In this document: positions 25,189 through 35,424 of the stretch, one piece after another | How the letters are laid out: each line of letters opens with the position of its first letter | How positions within the stretch are numbered: the stretch's first letter is position 1 | Source of the DNA: Pseudarthrobacter sp. fls2-241-R2A-127 | GTDB lineage: Bacteria > Actinomycetota > Actinomycetes > Actinomycetales > Micrococcaceae | Assembly (NCBI RefSeq): GCF_030209355.1 | Contig: NZ_JARVSF010000015.1 | Span: forward strand, 62,001 to 126,000 | Direction of reading: 5' to 3' | Length of the DNA: 64,000 nucleotides | Notes under the pieces: model-generated | What the model was told of the DNA's origin: nothing | Databases searched by the model: none | What the model saw: the letters and a program-made list of their open reading frames with translations, nothing else | Program-made: the position numbers and the translations under genes

Positions 25189-27972
25189 ATGTTGGGGACC
25201 AACGAGGACCAGCTCCTGAACCTTCCGGTAAGGCGCAACTTTCTAGACCCTGCCCGATTCCAGTCGCCGCAGGTGACCGACCGGCCCGGAATGCGCTGGT
25301 GGTGGCAATCGCAGGTGAGCCCGTCGGAACTGGTAAGAGAGCTGAGAAGCATCGCCGAAGCAGGGTTTGGCGAAGTTGAAATTGCGTTTTCCCAGGGTTT
25401 CTGGGCAGACGAGGCGCAACGGCACGCGCTGAGTGCTGTGCTGGCAGAAGCGGACAAGCTCGGGATTGGCGTGGCAATGACGCTGGGTGCAGAGTGGCCC
25501 GTCCGCACACCTAACACCACAACCGGCACAAAACACGCCGCCCAAGAGCTTCAATACGGCGTCACTCGACTTGGGGATAGCCAGGCTGTCGTTCCGATCC
25601 CGCCGACCTTCGACGACCCTCACTGTTCCCGGGCATCGCGGCTCCTAGCTGTGACCGCGGCAAGGGTGGTCAGTTGGGGGGACCCCCCTTCCATAGTCCC
25701 TGGGAACGAGCACTACGGACCGAAAAGAATCATCCTTCCCCCTGAGCAGTCGACGGTCTTAGACACATCGTCGCTGGTAGACATCACCCCCCAGGTAACG
25801 GGAAACACCATTGAATGGCTTCCGCGCCCGGGCGATTGGGTGTTGTTCGCTTTTTGGATTCGAGACAGCGAGCAGGGCGCCACCAGCTTCCTTGACAAGG
25901 ATGCCGCTTCTGCCGCCACGGAGTACTTGGATGAGCACCAAATTGGAGCGGAGAACTTTCCGATGCTCCGCCGCGTTGGTACCGAGCTTTTCGAAGACTC
26001 GCTTGAGCTCAACGCAGACTCCTTGTTCTGGAGCCCCAGTCTTCCTGATCGTTTCCTTGAGCGGCACGGCTACGCCATAACGCCTTACCTCCCCGTGCTC
26101 TTCGCGCATGGGATGTGTCGGTACTGGGTGCCTAACGAGGAGCCAACTCCGGACTATGAGCTGAATGACTTGCAAGGTGCCCGGATCCGTAGCGATTACT
26201 ACCGATTAATCAGTGACCTTTACATCACGGATCACCTCCTGCTGTTCCAGCGGTGGGCGACCACCCACGGGCTTAGGCACAAAGCCCAGGTAGCTTACGG
26301 TCAAAATCTAGAACCGGTGCGGACCAATCGTGAGTTTGTCCGCCATGGAGGTCGGGCAGAAGGAGAGTCCTTAAACTCGGGCGATCGCGCTCCCCTATCC
26401 AAGGACCACCCCAATTGGCGCTACGCCCTTGACTGGCAGCGCGCCCTGGTCGGTGGGGCCCACCAAGGCGGCACAAACCGGATCAGCACTGAGCTTGGTG
26501 CTCAATTCGGGGCTGCCTATGCACTCACCCTTGGAGATCTGAAGCAGATGCTCGACAAGGAGTGGGCTGCCGGAATTACCAAGCCATTCGTGCACGGCTT
26601 CGGAACGCAAGAGCCGGACGCTCCCTGGCCAACACAGAGCCGATTTCAGGACTACGTATCGGACACGTGGAATGACGTTTTCTACCCTGAATGGAAGCAC
26701 TGGCGGCCGCTTACCGACTACTGGGCCCGAGGAACTGCGGTGCTCGAGACAGGTGTCCCGCGAACTGACGTCGCAATTTACCGCGACGGCTTCCTTACCA
26801 CTGCGGCCCGTGGTTTCGGCGACGTAGACTTCACCGCACCGGGCTTACTAGCCGACACCGAGGCGCTGGAGCGTTCCGGCTATTCTGTCCAGTATCTTGA
26901 CCCGATCGGACTTTCCGAAGCATCTGCTGTCGGAAACGGAACCCTTTTTCCGGACGGTCCCGCTTATCAGGGGCTCGTAGTTGAGGAGCGCGCCATCACG
27001 CCCGAAGCAGCGGAAGCGATCCATAAAGCAGCCGCTCGGGGACTGTGCGTGGTGTTCGTAGGCGAATCTCCCACCGAGGACTCCGGTTTCGGTGGCAATG
27101 CCAAGCGCTCGGAACGAGTGAAAGCGGCGGTTAACCGGGCCCTCGAGCTACCGACGGTAACCACTGTTGGAGCGTTTTCCGAGACTGCACAGGCACTAAG
27201 CCAACTTGGTGTTTCGCCTCGCGTATCTTGGAACGGCCCACCTCTGCTTACGCAATTGCGGGACGCCGGCGACCGGCGCTACATCCTGGTCTACAACCCA
27301 GAGGCCGAGCAGCACAGCGCGAACTTGTCCATTGAAGGGACAGGCGCCCTGCGCGAGCTGATTCTGATGTCTGGCGAGACGGTTGACATCAATTCAAAAT
27401 GTGATGCGAGCCGCACCATACTCTCGCTGAGTCTTGCTCCCCTCGACCTTCGAATCTTTGAGCTTGATCTTGAAGCGACTGGACAGTGCACGCAGGAAAC
27501 GGCACCTCAAGGCCGGATGAGGCTTGATGTCAGCGACTGGCGTCTCAGCGTGCAATCCGTCGAGGAAGGAGGTACCCGGACCATAGAGCTTGACGGGCAG
27601 GGCCCAGCCGACTGGCGCACGGTCGACGAGCTTGCCCGCATTTCCGGGACAGGCCTTTATTCGTGCCGGGTTGCGGCGGTTCCGAAGGGTTCCACCGGCG
27701 TCGTTCTCGAGTTCGGTGAGCTCGCTGGATCGGCGACGGTTCGTATTGGCAATCAGACCTTCGGCCCCGCCTACGTCTCCGGGACCGTCCTCGAGCTCGG
27801 CGACGCATTGGCAGGTGGTGAGGGCACACATGTCCAAATAGAGGTTCGCACCGCTCTGCGGAACGCGGTCGCTGAGACAGGCCGACTCCGAGGACCTTTC
27901 GGGCAACCCTGCCCGCATGGACTTGTTGGCCCCGTGAAGTTCTTCGCAGTCGGTATCAGCCCTGGCAGCTAA
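25189..27972 (+). CDS. GH106-like glycosidase (alpha-L-rhamnosidase type)
   Basis: 927 residues. The N-terminal start GMRWWWQSQVSP, followed by EAGFGEVEIAFSQGFW and a strand with MTLGAEWP, is the pattern of family 106 catalytic barrels. The middle has SDYYRLISDLYITDHLLLFQ, HKAQVAYGQN and KPFVHGFGTQ. The last 150 residues form a beta-sandwich-like domain (GTGLYSCRVAAVP, VVLEFGELAGSATVRI) as in carbohydrate-binding modules of this family. No signal peptide is seen. It would remove rhamnose from plant glycosides inside the cell and supply the beta-glucosidase with aglycone-linked sugars. Assignment rests on overall resemblance, not on verified catalytic residues. Confidence 0.65.
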   Translation: MLGTNEDQLLNLPVRRNFLDPARFQSPQVTDRPGMRWWWQSQVSPSELVRELRSIAEAGFGEVEIAFSQGFWADEAQRHALSAVLAEADKLGIGVAMTLGAEWPVRTPNTTTGTKHAAQELQYGVTRLGDSQAVVPIPPTFDDPHCSRASRLLAVTAARVVSWGDPPSIVPGNEHYGPKRIILPPEQSTVLDTSSLVDITPQVTGNTIEWLPRPGDWVLFAFWIRDSEQGATSFLDKDAASAATEYLDEHQIGAENFPMLRRVGTELFEDSLELNADSLFWSPSLPDRFLERHGYAITPYLPVLFAHGMCRYWVPNEEPTPDYELNDLQGARIRSDYYRLISDLYITDHLLLFQRWATTHGLRHKAQVAYGQNLEPVRTNREFVRHGGRAEGESLNSGDRAPLSKDHPNWRYALDWQRALVGGAHQGGTNRISTELGAQFGAAYALTLGDLKQMLDKEWAAGITKPFVHGFGTQEPDAPWPTQSRFQDYVSDTWNDVFYPEWKHWRPLTDYWARGTAVLETGVPRTDVAIYRDGFLTTAARGFGDVDFTAPGLLADTEALERSGYSVQYLDPIGLSEASAVGNGTLFPDGPAYQGLVVEERAITPEAAEAIHKAAARGLCVVFVGESPTEDSGFGGNAKRSERVKAAVNRALELPTVTTVGAFSETAQALSQLGVSPRVSWNGPPLLTQLRDAGDRRYILVYNPEAEQHSANLSIEGTGALRELILMSGETVDINSKCDASRTILSLSLAPLDLRIFELDLEATGQCTQETAPQGRMRLDVSDWRLSVQSVEEGGTRTIELDGQGPADWRTVDELARISGTGLYSCRVAAVPKGSTGVVLEFGELAGSATVRIGNQTFGPAYVSGTVLELGDALAGGEGTHVQIEVRTALRNAVAETGRLRGPFGQPCPHGLVGPVKFFAVGISPGS

Positions 27973-28145
27973 TCGTCGTACTAACTCATCGCCTGGGGGG
28001 GACGAGAACGCTGCCTTGGCCGTCACATAAACAGTGGCGCCGTGAACCTGCGGCTTACCGCGGATCAGTAATCGGCTCGTCGGTCACGGGAAATGGGATC
28101 AGGGAGTGTGCAGTACAGGCTCCGCCAGTTCGGTCTGAAGAAGCC

Positions 28146-29171
28146 CTAGCCGAACAGGACCGCGGCTTCGTCGTAGCGGTTTTGCGGAACGGTCTTCAGC
28201 TGGCCCAGGGCTTCCTGGAAGGCCACGTGGCGGATGTCCGTTCCCTTCAGTGCCACCATGGTGCCCCAGTAGCCTTCCACCACCGAGTCGATGGCGGCCA
28301 TGCCGAGCCGGGTGGCCAGGACCCGGTCGAAGGCGGATGGGACGCCGCCGCGCTGGATGTGCCCCAGGATGGTGGCACGGGTTTCGATGCCTGTCCGTGC
28401 TTCGAGTTCTGGGGCCAGCTGGTCGGCGATGCCGCCCAGGCGGGGACGGCCGAAGGTGTCCAGGCCGCGCTCGGAGTGGGGGCTTTCAATGTGTTCCGGA
28501 ACGAAGCCTTCGGCCACCACCACCAGGGGTGCGCGGCCGCGGGCGTGGGCTTCCTTCACCCATCGGGTGATCTGCTCGATGCTGACTTTCTGCTCGGGGA
28601 TGAGGATGGCGTGCGCGCCGGCGGCCATTCCTGCGTGCAGGGCGATCCAGCCCACGTGGCGGCCCATGACTTCGGCGATCATGCAGCGGTGGTGGGATTC
28701 GCCCGTGGTGCGGAGGCGGTCGATGGCTTCGGTGGCAATCTGCACGGCGGTGTCGAAACCGAAGGTGTAGTCCGTGGCGTCGAGGTCGTTGTCCACGGTC
28801 TTCGGCACGCCGACGATGTTCAGGCCCACATCGGTGAGCCGCTTGGCCGCGGCGAGCGTTCCCTCACCGCCGATGGCGATGATCGCGTCGATGCCGAGCC
28901 GGTCCATGTGGGCCTTGATGGTTTCGGGGCCGCCGCCGTTTTCGAACGGGTTGGTGCGGGACGTGCCTAGGATGGTGCCGCCCTGCTTGGCGATGCCGCG
29001 GACCATGGTGCGGGGGATCTCGATGATGTCGCCCTCCACCACGCCGCGCCAGCCATCCCGGAACCCGACGAACTCGTGCCCATGATCGGCGATGCCCTTC
29101 AACACGGCGCCGCGAATCACGGCATTCAGTCCGGGGCAGTCGCCACCGCTGGTGAAGATTCCAATTTTCAT
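28146..29171 (-). CDS. pfkA: 6-phosphofructokinase, probably ATP-dependent
   Basis: 341 residues, complete. It catalyses fructose-6-phosphate to fructose-1,6-bisphosphate. Seen motifs: IFTSGGDCPGLNAVIRG (nucleotide loop), GTSRTNPF, IGGEGTLAAAKR, PKTVDNDLDATDYTFGFDTA (catalytic Asp) and EVMGRHVGWIAL. The glycine in GGEG, where PPi-dependent enzymes have Asp, together with Lys in PKTVDND, is the combination I know from actinobacterial ATP-dependent enzymes of the Streptomyces type. Its GC content and codon use look higher than in the glycosidase genes beside it. It lies 275 bases downstream of pyk on the same strand. Confidence 0.94.
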   Translation of the reverse strand: MKIGIFTSGGDCPGLNAVIRGAVLKGIADHGHEFVGFRDGWRGVVEGDIIEIPRTMVRGIAKQGGTILGTSRTNPFENGGGPETIKAHMDRLGIDAIIAIGGEGTLAAAKRLTDVGLNIVGVPKTVDNDLDATDYTFGFDTAVQIATEAIDRLRTTGESHHRCMIAEVMGRHVGWIALHAGMAAGAHAILIPEQKVSIEQITRWVKEAHARGRAPLVVVAEGFVPEHIESPHSERGLDTFGRPRLGGIADQLAPELEARTGIETRATILGHIQRGGVPSAFDRVLATRLGMAAIDSVVEGYWGTMVALKGTDIRHVAFQEALGQLKTVPQNRYDEAAVLFG

Positions 29172-29446
29172 AATTTCCGCTCGAATCTTTGCAGAGGGGG
29201 TTTACAGCAGAAAGCCACGCTGGGCTCATTCAAAAGCCTGAGGCAAACGTGGTCCTCGAGATGCCATTACTCGTATGTGCAGGACCCAGTCACCGGTGTT
29301 TGTGATGTTCCTACGCTGGGTCGGGGGCACTGCCTATTCAACAAAGTCCCGGGGGCGACGCGCGTCGGCGAGGGGTTTATGTGGCTCTTGAGCTAGTTCA
29401 TACCTGAAGTACGGCAGTAGATTCTGATGGGAATCATGTCCTGCCG

Positions 29447-30943
29447 CTACGAAGACCGGGGCTTCCGGTTTTCCGGCCAGGGGCCGAGCTTCTCCTTGTT
29501 GCTCGCGAGCTCGCCGGCGCGGGTCGAGTCGGCGAGGTCGCTCACCTTGTGCACCTTCAGGGAGTTCGTGGAGCCGGCTTTTCCGGGAGGCGATCCGGCA
29601 GCGATGACCACCAGGTCGCCGTCTTCCACCAGGCCCATTTCCTCCAGGCTGCGGTCAACCTGGGTGGTCATGGCGTCGGTGTGGTCGACCATCTGCACCA
29701 GCACCGGCTGGATGCCCCAGGTGAGGGCCATCTGGTTCCAGACCTGCTCCACCGGGGTGAACGCGAAGACCGGCTTGATGGGCCGCAGGCGGGACAGGCG
29801 GCGGGCCGAGTCGCCGAACTGGGTGAACGCACAGATGTACTTGGCGTCCAGCTGGTCCGCGATTTCGACGGCGGCACGCGTGATGGCGCCGCCACGGGTC
29901 CGGGGCTTGGTGCCCAGCGGAGGGACGCGCTCCAGGCCGTGGACCTCGGTGGATTCAATAATCCGGGCCATGACCTTGACCGTTTCGATCGGGTACTTGC
30001 CCACGCTGGTCTCACCGGACAGCATGACGGCGTCAGCACCGTCCAGGACGGCGTTGGCGCAGTCGGAAGCCTCCGCACGGGTGGGGCGCGGGTTGTCGAT
30101 CATGGACTCGAGGACCTGCGTGGCCACGATGACCGGCTTGGCCCAGCGGCGTGCCAGTTCGATGGCGCGCTTCTGCACGATCGGCACTTCCTCCAGCGGA
30201 AGCTCCACACCGAGGTCGCCACGGGCCACCATGATGGCATCGAACGCATCGATGATCTCCGGCAGCTGCTCCACGGCCTGCGGCTTCTCGATCTTGGCGA
30301 TGACCGGCACGCGGCGGCCTTCCTCGTCCATGATCTCATGCACCCGGGTGATGTCGGAGGCGTCCCGGACGAAGGACAGGGCCACCAGGTCAACGCCGCG
30401 GCGCATCGCCCAGCGCAGGTCGTCCTCATCCTTTTCGCTCAGCGCGGGCACGTTCACGGCCACGCCGGGAAGGTTGATGCCCTTGTTGTTGGACACCATG
30501 CCGCCGACGGTCACCTCGGCGACGACCTTGACGTCGTCCACTGCCGTGGCACGCAGGGCCACCTTGCCGTCGTCGATCAGCAGGGCGTCGCCCACCCGGA
30601 CGTCCTCGGTGAGGCTCTTCAGGGTGGTGGAGCAGATTTCCTGGGTACCGGGGACGTCCTCGGTGGTGATGGTGAAGATGTCACCCACAGCGAGGGCGTG
30701 CGGGCCGTCAACGAAGCGGCCCAGGCGGATCTTGGGACCCTGCAGGTCGGCCATGATCGCCGCAGGTTTACCAAGCTCTGCTGCTGCCTTCCGGACGTTC
30801 TCGTAGGTGTTGTCGTGCACGGTGTAGTCGCCGTGGCTCATGTTCATGCGGGCGACGTCAACGCCGGCCTCCAGCACCGCGAGAGTGTTCTCGTAGCTGG
30901 CAATTGCCGGGCCAAACGTGGCCACAATTTTTGCGCGTCTCAT
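29447..30943 (-). CDS. pyk: pyruvate kinase
   Basis: 498 residues, full length. It converts phosphoenolpyruvate and ADP to pyruvate and ATP. The barrel has RRAKIVATFGPA, DVARMNMSHGDY, MADLQGPKIRLG, the metal/active-site segment VIAKIEKPQAV, MVARGDLGVELP and MLSGETSVGKYP. The C-terminal domain carries the FTQFGDSARRLSRLRP phosphate-binding region. Codon use is strongly GC-rich, like a highly expressed core gene. Its start ATG 30943 has only a weak ribosome site. It sits next to xylB and pfkA, all leftward. The window therefore carries two glycolytic flux-control enzymes beside xylose genes, probably as extra copies to the chromosomal ones. Confidence 0.95.
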   Translation of the reverse strand: MRRAKIVATFGPAIASYENTLAVLEAGVDVARMNMSHGDYTVHDNTYENVRKAAAELGKPAAIMADLQGPKIRLGRFVDGPHALAVGDIFTITTEDVPGTQEICSTTLKSLTEDVRVGDALLIDDGKVALRATAVDDVKVVAEVTVGGMVSNNKGINLPGVAVNVPALSEKDEDDLRWAMRRGVDLVALSFVRDASDITRVHEIMDEEGRRVPVIAKIEKPQAVEQLPEIIDAFDAIMVARGDLGVELPLEEVPIVQKRAIELARRWAKPVIVATQVLESMIDNPRPTRAEASDCANAVLDGADAVMLSGETSVGKYPIETVKVMARIIESTEVHGLERVPPLGTKPRTRGGAITRAAVEIADQLDAKYICAFTQFGDSARRLSRLRPIKPVFAFTPVEQVWNQMALTWGIQPVLVQMVDHTDAMTTQVDRSLEEMGLVEDGDLVVIAAGSPPGKAGSTNSLKVHKVSDLADSTRAGELASNKEKLGPWPENRKPRSS

Positions 30944-31270
30944 GGAATACCAATCAGTTCTTTTTTATGTCAAGTTACTGGCGGTGAGGTAGAGGCGGCG
31001 GTGACGGCCGTCAGTTGTACTTATAAGGTTCTTCAACTGGCGCCGGTAAGACTCCGCCGAACGCAACGTCAACGCTTTGAACCCCTGTCGCCCAGAAATG
31101 GACCACACTCAGGCGATGGGTGCACCCACTTGCCGCGTATCCGGTTCACGTTGAAATAAAGGATCATTCGCTTCGGGAGCGCTTCTGCGTTCCTCGTAGG
31201 AAGGGCAAGCAGGGGTCCTCTACGAGTGGCTTGAGGCGGTGGCCCTTCCGTTACGTACCAATGGCTGGAC
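30944..31270. promoter_or_regulatory. 327-base gap upstream of pyk
   Basis: No gene is seen. Leftward of this gap pyk must be started. On the minus strand a TATAAG near 31024-31029 with TTACCG 18 bases before it could be its promoter. The right part should hold the end signals of the xyl operon; no clear T-tailed hairpin is visible. Confidence 0.35.
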
Positions 31271-32692
31271 TCAGCGGGTGTAAAAGCCCGCGTAAGAACG
31301 GTATCTGCTGAGGACCCCGTCGTGGTCTTCTGATGCAGCCCGCTCAACGGTGTCCAACGGCCATTCGGGGAAACGGCCTGAAAGAGCAGCCACCGCCTGG
31401 CGTGCTGCTCCGTCCGCGACATATTCGCCAGGCTGAGGAACAATAATCTGAGTTCCCAAGAGCCGCACCGCAACTTCCTGCACGGCGGCAGACTGAGCGC
31501 CGCCGCCTACCAGGATGATTCGTTGGGCGTTGACGCCATGGGCCTGCAAGGCAGCCAAACCGTCGGCGAGGGAACACACAACACCTTCGACGGCCGCACG
31601 AGCCAGGTTCTCGCGGGTGTAGTTCGCACGGGTGATGCCATGCAACGCGCCAGTCGCATCGGGCAGGTTCGGGGTGCGTTCGCCGTCGAAATAGGGCACA
31701 AGGGTCAGCCCTCCCGCCCCCGAAGCGGCCGACAGCGCCAGAGTGTTGAATTCCTCCAATGTGACGCCCAGCATTGTGGCCGTGGCGTCGAAAACCCGAG
31801 TGGCATTCAAGGTACATACCAGGGGCAGATAGTGACCGGTTGCATCAGCGAACCCAGCTACCAGGCCCGAGGGGTCAGCGGCGGGCGTCTCACAGACGGC
31901 GAATACGGTCCCTGAAGTGCCCAAGGACATGACTACATCTCCCAGCCCGGCGCCGGCTCCCAATGCGGCGGCAGCGTTGTCTCCCGCTCCCACAGCAAGG
32001 AGGATACCGTCCCGGGTCTTTCCCGCCGCCTCAAGCGGACCAAGGACCTTGGGCAAGACTGGCAGGTGGCCGAGTGAGCCTGACACGACGGCGGGAAGGT
32101 ACTGCCCGGCTGCCGTCGAATAGTAACCGGTGCCGGAGGCATCCGAGCGGTCGGTCACGAGCGCCCGCAGACCTTCAGTGCCGCTGCCGGGACCATACCC
32201 GGCAAGCCGCCAGGTGAGCCAGTCATGCGGCAGGCAAACGGCGGCGACCCGGGCTGCGTTCTCCGGCTCATTTTGCGCCAGCCAGTGCAGCTTGGTGAGT
32301 GTAAGAGATGCCACCGGGACCGTTCCGGTGGCACCGGCCCAGTATCCTGCTCCGGCAACGGGGTCACCTCCACCGGCAAACTTGATCAGCTCGGCTGCCG
32401 CCCCAGCGCTACGTGTGTCGTTCCACAGGAGTGCGGGCCGGACCACGGCCCCGTCGGCATCCAGGCAGACCATGCCGTGTTGCTGCCCGGCGATGGAGAC
32501 CGCGGCGACGTCGTCCAGGCCGCCCGCGCCGGCGATGGCCTCCTGAAGGGCATCCCACCAACGGTCCGGGTGGACTTCAGTGCCTTCGGGGTGGGAGGAC
32601 CGGCCCTGGCGGACGAGTTCTCCGGTGTCCGCGTCGCGGATGACTACTTTGCAGGACTGGGTGGAGCTGTCTACTCCTGCTACTAGCGGCAT
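31271..32692 (-). CDS. xylB: xylulokinase
   Basis: 473 residues, typical for FGGY-family xylulokinases. It phosphorylates D-xylulose to xylulose-5-phosphate. The N-terminal strand [15 protein letters not shown] (phosphate loop 1), [33 protein letters not shown] (phosphate loop 2) and [15 protein letters not shown] (adenosine motif) are all present. It is 81 bases downstream of xylA on the same strand, so the two form one operon started at the xylA promoter. The product enters the pentose phosphate pathway. Confidence 0.94.
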   Translation of the reverse strand: MPLVAGVDSSTQSCKVVIRDADTGELVRQGRSSHPEGTEVHPDRWWDALQEAIAGAGGLDDVAAVSIAGQQHGMVCLDADGAVVRPALLWNDTRSAGAAAELIKFAGGGDPVAGAGYWAGATGTVPVASLTLTKLHWLAQNEPENAARVAAVCLPHDWLTWRLAGYGPGSGTEGLRALVTDRSDASGTGYYSTAAGQYLPAVVSGSLGHLPVLPKVLGPLEAAGKTRDGILLAVGAGDNAAAALGAGAGLGDVVMSLGTSGTVFAVCETPAADPSGLVAGFADATGHYLPLVCTLNATRVFDATATMLGVTLEEFNTLALSAASGAGGLTLVPYFDGERTPNLPDATGALHGITRANYTRENLARAAVEGVVCSLADGLAALQAHGVNAQRIILVGGGAQSAAVQEVAVRLLGTQIIVPQPGEYVADGAARQAVAALSGRFPEWPLDTVERAASEDHDGVLSRYRSYAGFYTR

Positions 32693-32773
32693 AGCGGTTC
32701 TTTTCTTTGTGTGGAAGATGGAAATGCTGCGGAGCCTGCATGAACCGCAGACCCCGCAGCAGGACTATGGGGC

Positions 32774-33961
32774 TTAGCGGGCACCGAGGAGGTGTTCGAT
32801 GGCGAGCTGGTTGAGCCGGACGAACGCGAAGGAGCGCTCGGCGGCCTTGTCGGCGTCGAAGTCCTCAAACGCGGCGGCGTCTGTGAGCAGGTCCGCGGTG
32901 CTTTCACCGGCGGCGAGGGTGGACTCGCCGAGTTCGAAGACGCCGGATGCCTTGAGTGCTTCCTGGACCTCGAAGTCTGCGCGGAAGGCCAGTGCGCGTT
33001 CCTTGAGCAGGAGGTACATCGCCATGTTGGCCTTGGCGGATTCCCAGACACCGTCGTAGCCGTCGGTGCGGGAGGGCTTGTAGTCGAAGTGCCGCGGACC
33101 GTCGTACTTCGGACCACCGCCCGGGAAGCCGTTCTCGAGCAGGTCCACAGTGAAGAAGGCGCTGGTCAGATCGCCATGGCCGAAGACCAGGTCCTGGTCG
33201 TACTTGATGCCGCGCTGTCCGTTGAGGTCGATGTGGAAGAGCTTGCCCGCCCAGAGGGCCTGGGCGATGCCATGGGTGAAGTTCAGCCCTGCCATCTGCT
33301 CGTGCCCGGTTTCCGGGTTCAGGCCCACGATGTCGCCGTGCTCGAGCTGGGCGATGAACGCCAGGCCATGGCCCACGGTGGGCAGGAAGATGTCGCCACG
33401 GGGCTCATTGGGCTTGGGCTCGAGGGCAATGCGCAGGTTGTAGCCCTTGTCCTTGATGTAGCCGGCGGCGGTGTCCACGCCTTCCTTCATCCGGTCCAGG
33501 GCAGCGGCAAGGTCCTTGGACCCGTCGTACTCGCTGCCTTCCCGGCCGCCCCACATGACGAACGTTTCGGCGCCAAGCTCGGCGGCAAGGTCGATGTTCC
33601 GCAGGACCTTGGACAGGGCGAAACGGCGGACCGAGCGGTCATTGGACGTGAAACCACCATCCTTGAAGACAGGGTGGCTGAACAGGTTGGTGGTAACCAT
33701 CGGCACCTTCAGCCCGGTTTCCGCCAGCGCCGAGCGGAAGTTCTTCAGGATCAGCTCCCGCTCCGAAGCCGAGGCGTCGAACGGGACCAGATCGTTGTCG
33801 TGGAAAGTGATGCCGTAGGCACCAAGTTCGCTGAGCCGGTGCACCGCTTCGACAGGGTCAAGGGCCTTACGGGTGGCCACGCCGAACGGGTCGGCGCCGG
33901 TCCAGCCGACCGTCCAGAGACCAAAAGTGAACTTGTCGGCGGGAGTGGGGGAAAGAGTCAT
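32774..33961 (-). CDS. xylA: xylose isomerase
   Basis: 395 residues, class I length as in Arthrobacter and Streptomyces enzymes. It converts D-xylose to D-xylulose (and glucose to fructose). Seen are [17 protein letters not shown], the active-site His in [26 protein letters not shown], metal-binding [17 protein letters not shown] written as two overlapping pieces ([19 protein letters not shown]), [12 protein letters not shown] and [12 protein letters not shown]. Start ATG 33961 has AAGGA before it. It is divergent from the ROK regulator; the shared region holds a promoter overlapped by an inverted repeat, so sugar-controlled repression is expected. Confidence 0.96.
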   Translation of the reverse strand: MTLSPTPADKFTFGLWTVGWTGADPFGVATRKALDPVEAVHRLSELGAYGITFHDNDLVPFDASASERELILKNFRSALAETGLKVPMVTTNLFSHPVFKDGGFTSNDRSVRRFALSKVLRNIDLAAELGAETFVMWGGREGSEYDGSKDLAAALDRMKEGVDTAAGYIKDKGYNLRIALEPKPNEPRGDIFLPTVGHGLAFIAQLEHGDIVGLNPETGHEQMAGLNFTHGIAQALWAGKLFHIDLNGQRGIKYDQDLVFGHGDLTSAFFTVDLLENGFPGGGPKYDGPRHFDYKPSRTDGYDGVWESAKANMAMYLLLKERALAFRADFEVQEALKASGVFELGESTLAAGESTADLLTDAAAFEDFDADKAAERSFAFVRLNQLAIEHLLGAR

Positions 33962-33997
33962 AATGCGTCCTTGCAGTTGAGGCGCCGATCACAGCGC

Positions 33998-34044
33998 TAT
34001 AGTTTATTGCCTGAACTATATGGGTCGAAGTAGGCTGTGGTCAA
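33998..34044 (-). promoter_or_regulatory. xylA promoter with ROK-type operator
   Basis: On the minus strand a promoter reads TTGACC (34044-34039), 18 bases, TATAGT (34020-34015). A perfect 7-base inverted repeat TATAGTT (33998-34004) / AACTATA (34014-34020) overlaps the -10 box. This is the usual layout for repression by XylR-type ROK proteins, and such a gene begins at 34088. Confidence 0.65.
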
Positions 34045-34087
34045 CACCCGGCGTGCAGGGACGGTATTTCTAGTGGAGGAGCGTCTG

Positions 34088-35317
34088 ATGGCAATGCGTG
34101 CGTCAGGTATGGTCCCGCCCGCTGCGTCAGCGCCGGGCAGCATGATGAGTGTGCGCAGGAGCAATCTCGCTCTGGTCATGAGCAAAGTGGCCGAAAGCTC
34201 CTCGGACACGCATCTGACTCGAGCGCAGTTAGCGTCCATCACCGGGCTAACGAAGGCCTCGATATCTAGCCTGGTACTCGACCTCTTGAACATCGGAGTG
34301 ATCCGAGAATTCGGGTTGAATCCGCGGGGTGATCGTGGTCGGCCCGGTGTCGGGCTGCAGCTAAACCCAAGCCAGGCCGTAATGGGCTTGGAAATCAACA
34401 TCGATTACATTGCAGCTGCTGTAACAGACCTGTCGGGCACGCTGCTGGTGCACCGCACTCAAGAACGCAATAACAGAAGTAGCCTTTCCGATCCTCTGCT
34501 GCAGGATCTAGCCGTGCTTGCCGCCAGCGTTGCAAGCGATGTGCGCGCCCGGCAGGTCAGGATATTGGGTGCTGGTTTGGCCGTCCCAGGATTGATAGAT
34601 GCTCAGCGGGGGGTCGTGATGTCCGCTCCGAATCTCGGCTGGAAAGACGTCCTATTAGACCTCGATGCGATCGGACCGGGTCTGCCACTGGGAGTCACAC
34701 TTCACAACGAAGCCAACGCATCGGCATTGGCTCACTTGCGGCAGGGAACCGGCGCAGCCCAGGACTTTCTCTTCATCTCGGGCGAAGTCGGCATCGGCGG
34801 CGGATTGGTTGTCGGCTCGCAACTCTTCACGGGGCCGGGCGGCCACGCCGGCGAGGTGGGTCACGTCATCGTGGATCCTGGCGGTGCCGATTGTTCTTGT
34901 GGCGCAACGGGATGCCTCGAAACTATCGCGGGGCAAGACGCGATATTCGCTGCTGCGGGCCTTCTGCCACAAACCTCCCACGCCGACATCATGGCTGAAC
35001 TGCTGCGGGAGTTGGCCGGAGGCGTGAAGGACGCTGTTTACGCTGTGCACCGCGCGGGATGGTACTTAGGTGTCGCGCTGGCTTCGACAGCGAAGATAGT
35101 AAGCGTCAACTCGGTAGTGCTGGGCGGTCATTTTGCCATCCTCGCCCCATGGCTCCGGTCATCGCTTCTTACCAGCCTCGCCAGACATGCTCCGGGAAGA
35201 TTTTCGCCAGAACAAGTCGAGGTATCCATCTTTGGGAAGACCGCAGCCTTGCGTGGTGCCGCCGGCAGCGTGGTCCGCGCGGTGGTGGAAGCACCACACC
35301 GGCTGTCGGACGGGTGA
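34088..35317 (+). CDS. ROK family transcriptional regulator (XylR-like)
   Basis: 409 residues from ATG 34088, chosen because GGAGGAG ends seven bases before it; a longer frame from 34037 lacks such a site. The N-terminal winged helix is seen in LTRAQLASITGLTKASISSL. The ROK sugar-kinase-like domain follows: GLEINIDYIAAAVTDLSG, GLAVPGLIDAQRG, EVGIGGGLVVGSQLF, GEVGHVIVDPGG, then the Cys-rich zinc motif CSCGATGCLE. Such proteins repress xylose genes and release DNA on binding xylose. Position and operator support control of xylAB. Glucose sensing is an alternative. Confidence 0.92.
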   Translation: MAMRASGMVPPAASAPGSMMSVRRSNLALVMSKVAESSSDTHLTRAQLASITGLTKASISSLVLDLLNIGVIREFGLNPRGDRGRPGVGLQLNPSQAVMGLEINIDYIAAAVTDLSGTLLVHRTQERNNRSSLSDPLLQDLAVLAASVASDVRARQVRILGAGLAVPGLIDAQRGVVMSAPNLGWKDVLLDLDAIGPGLPLGVTLHNEANASALAHLRQGTGAAQDFLFISGEVGIGGGLVVGSQLFTGPGGHAGEVGHVIVDPGGADCSCGATGCLETIAGQDAIFAAAGLLPQTSHADIMAELLRELAGGVKDAVYAVHRAGWYLGVALASTAKIVSVNSVVLGGHFAILAPWLRSSLLTSLARHAPGRFSPEQVEVSIFGKTAALRGAAGSVVRAVVEAPHRLSDG

Positions 35318-35334
35318 CTTTCGTTCGTTCGGTA

Positions 35335-35344
35335 GCCACGTGGC
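35335..35344. promoter_or_regulatory. CACGTG-centred palindrome before the epimerase gene
   Basis: GCCACGTGGC is a perfect 10-base palindrome 81 bases upstream of the aldose-1-epimerase-like gene. It shares the CACGTG centre with 37464-37475 and 18168-18177. A stem GGCGGC / GCCGCC (35394-35410) lies between it and the gene. With only 10 bases it may be chance. Confidence 0.3.
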
Positions 35345-35424
35345 GTTTGCCTAACGTGTAAGGGGAATCAGCCCTAAAACGAAACCGAAGCACGGCGGCT
35401 TGAGGCCGCCAGTTAGGACTGTCA

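Noticed and set aside
29427..31159. Long plus-strand frames of 459 and 536 residues
   Set aside because: Both are antisense to pyk and rich in Arg/Ser/Gly/His with no protein pattern.
32792..34033. 413-residue frame on the plus strand
   Set aside because: It lies opposite xylA, whose protein is certain; the frame is a GC-rich shadow without domain or ribosome site.
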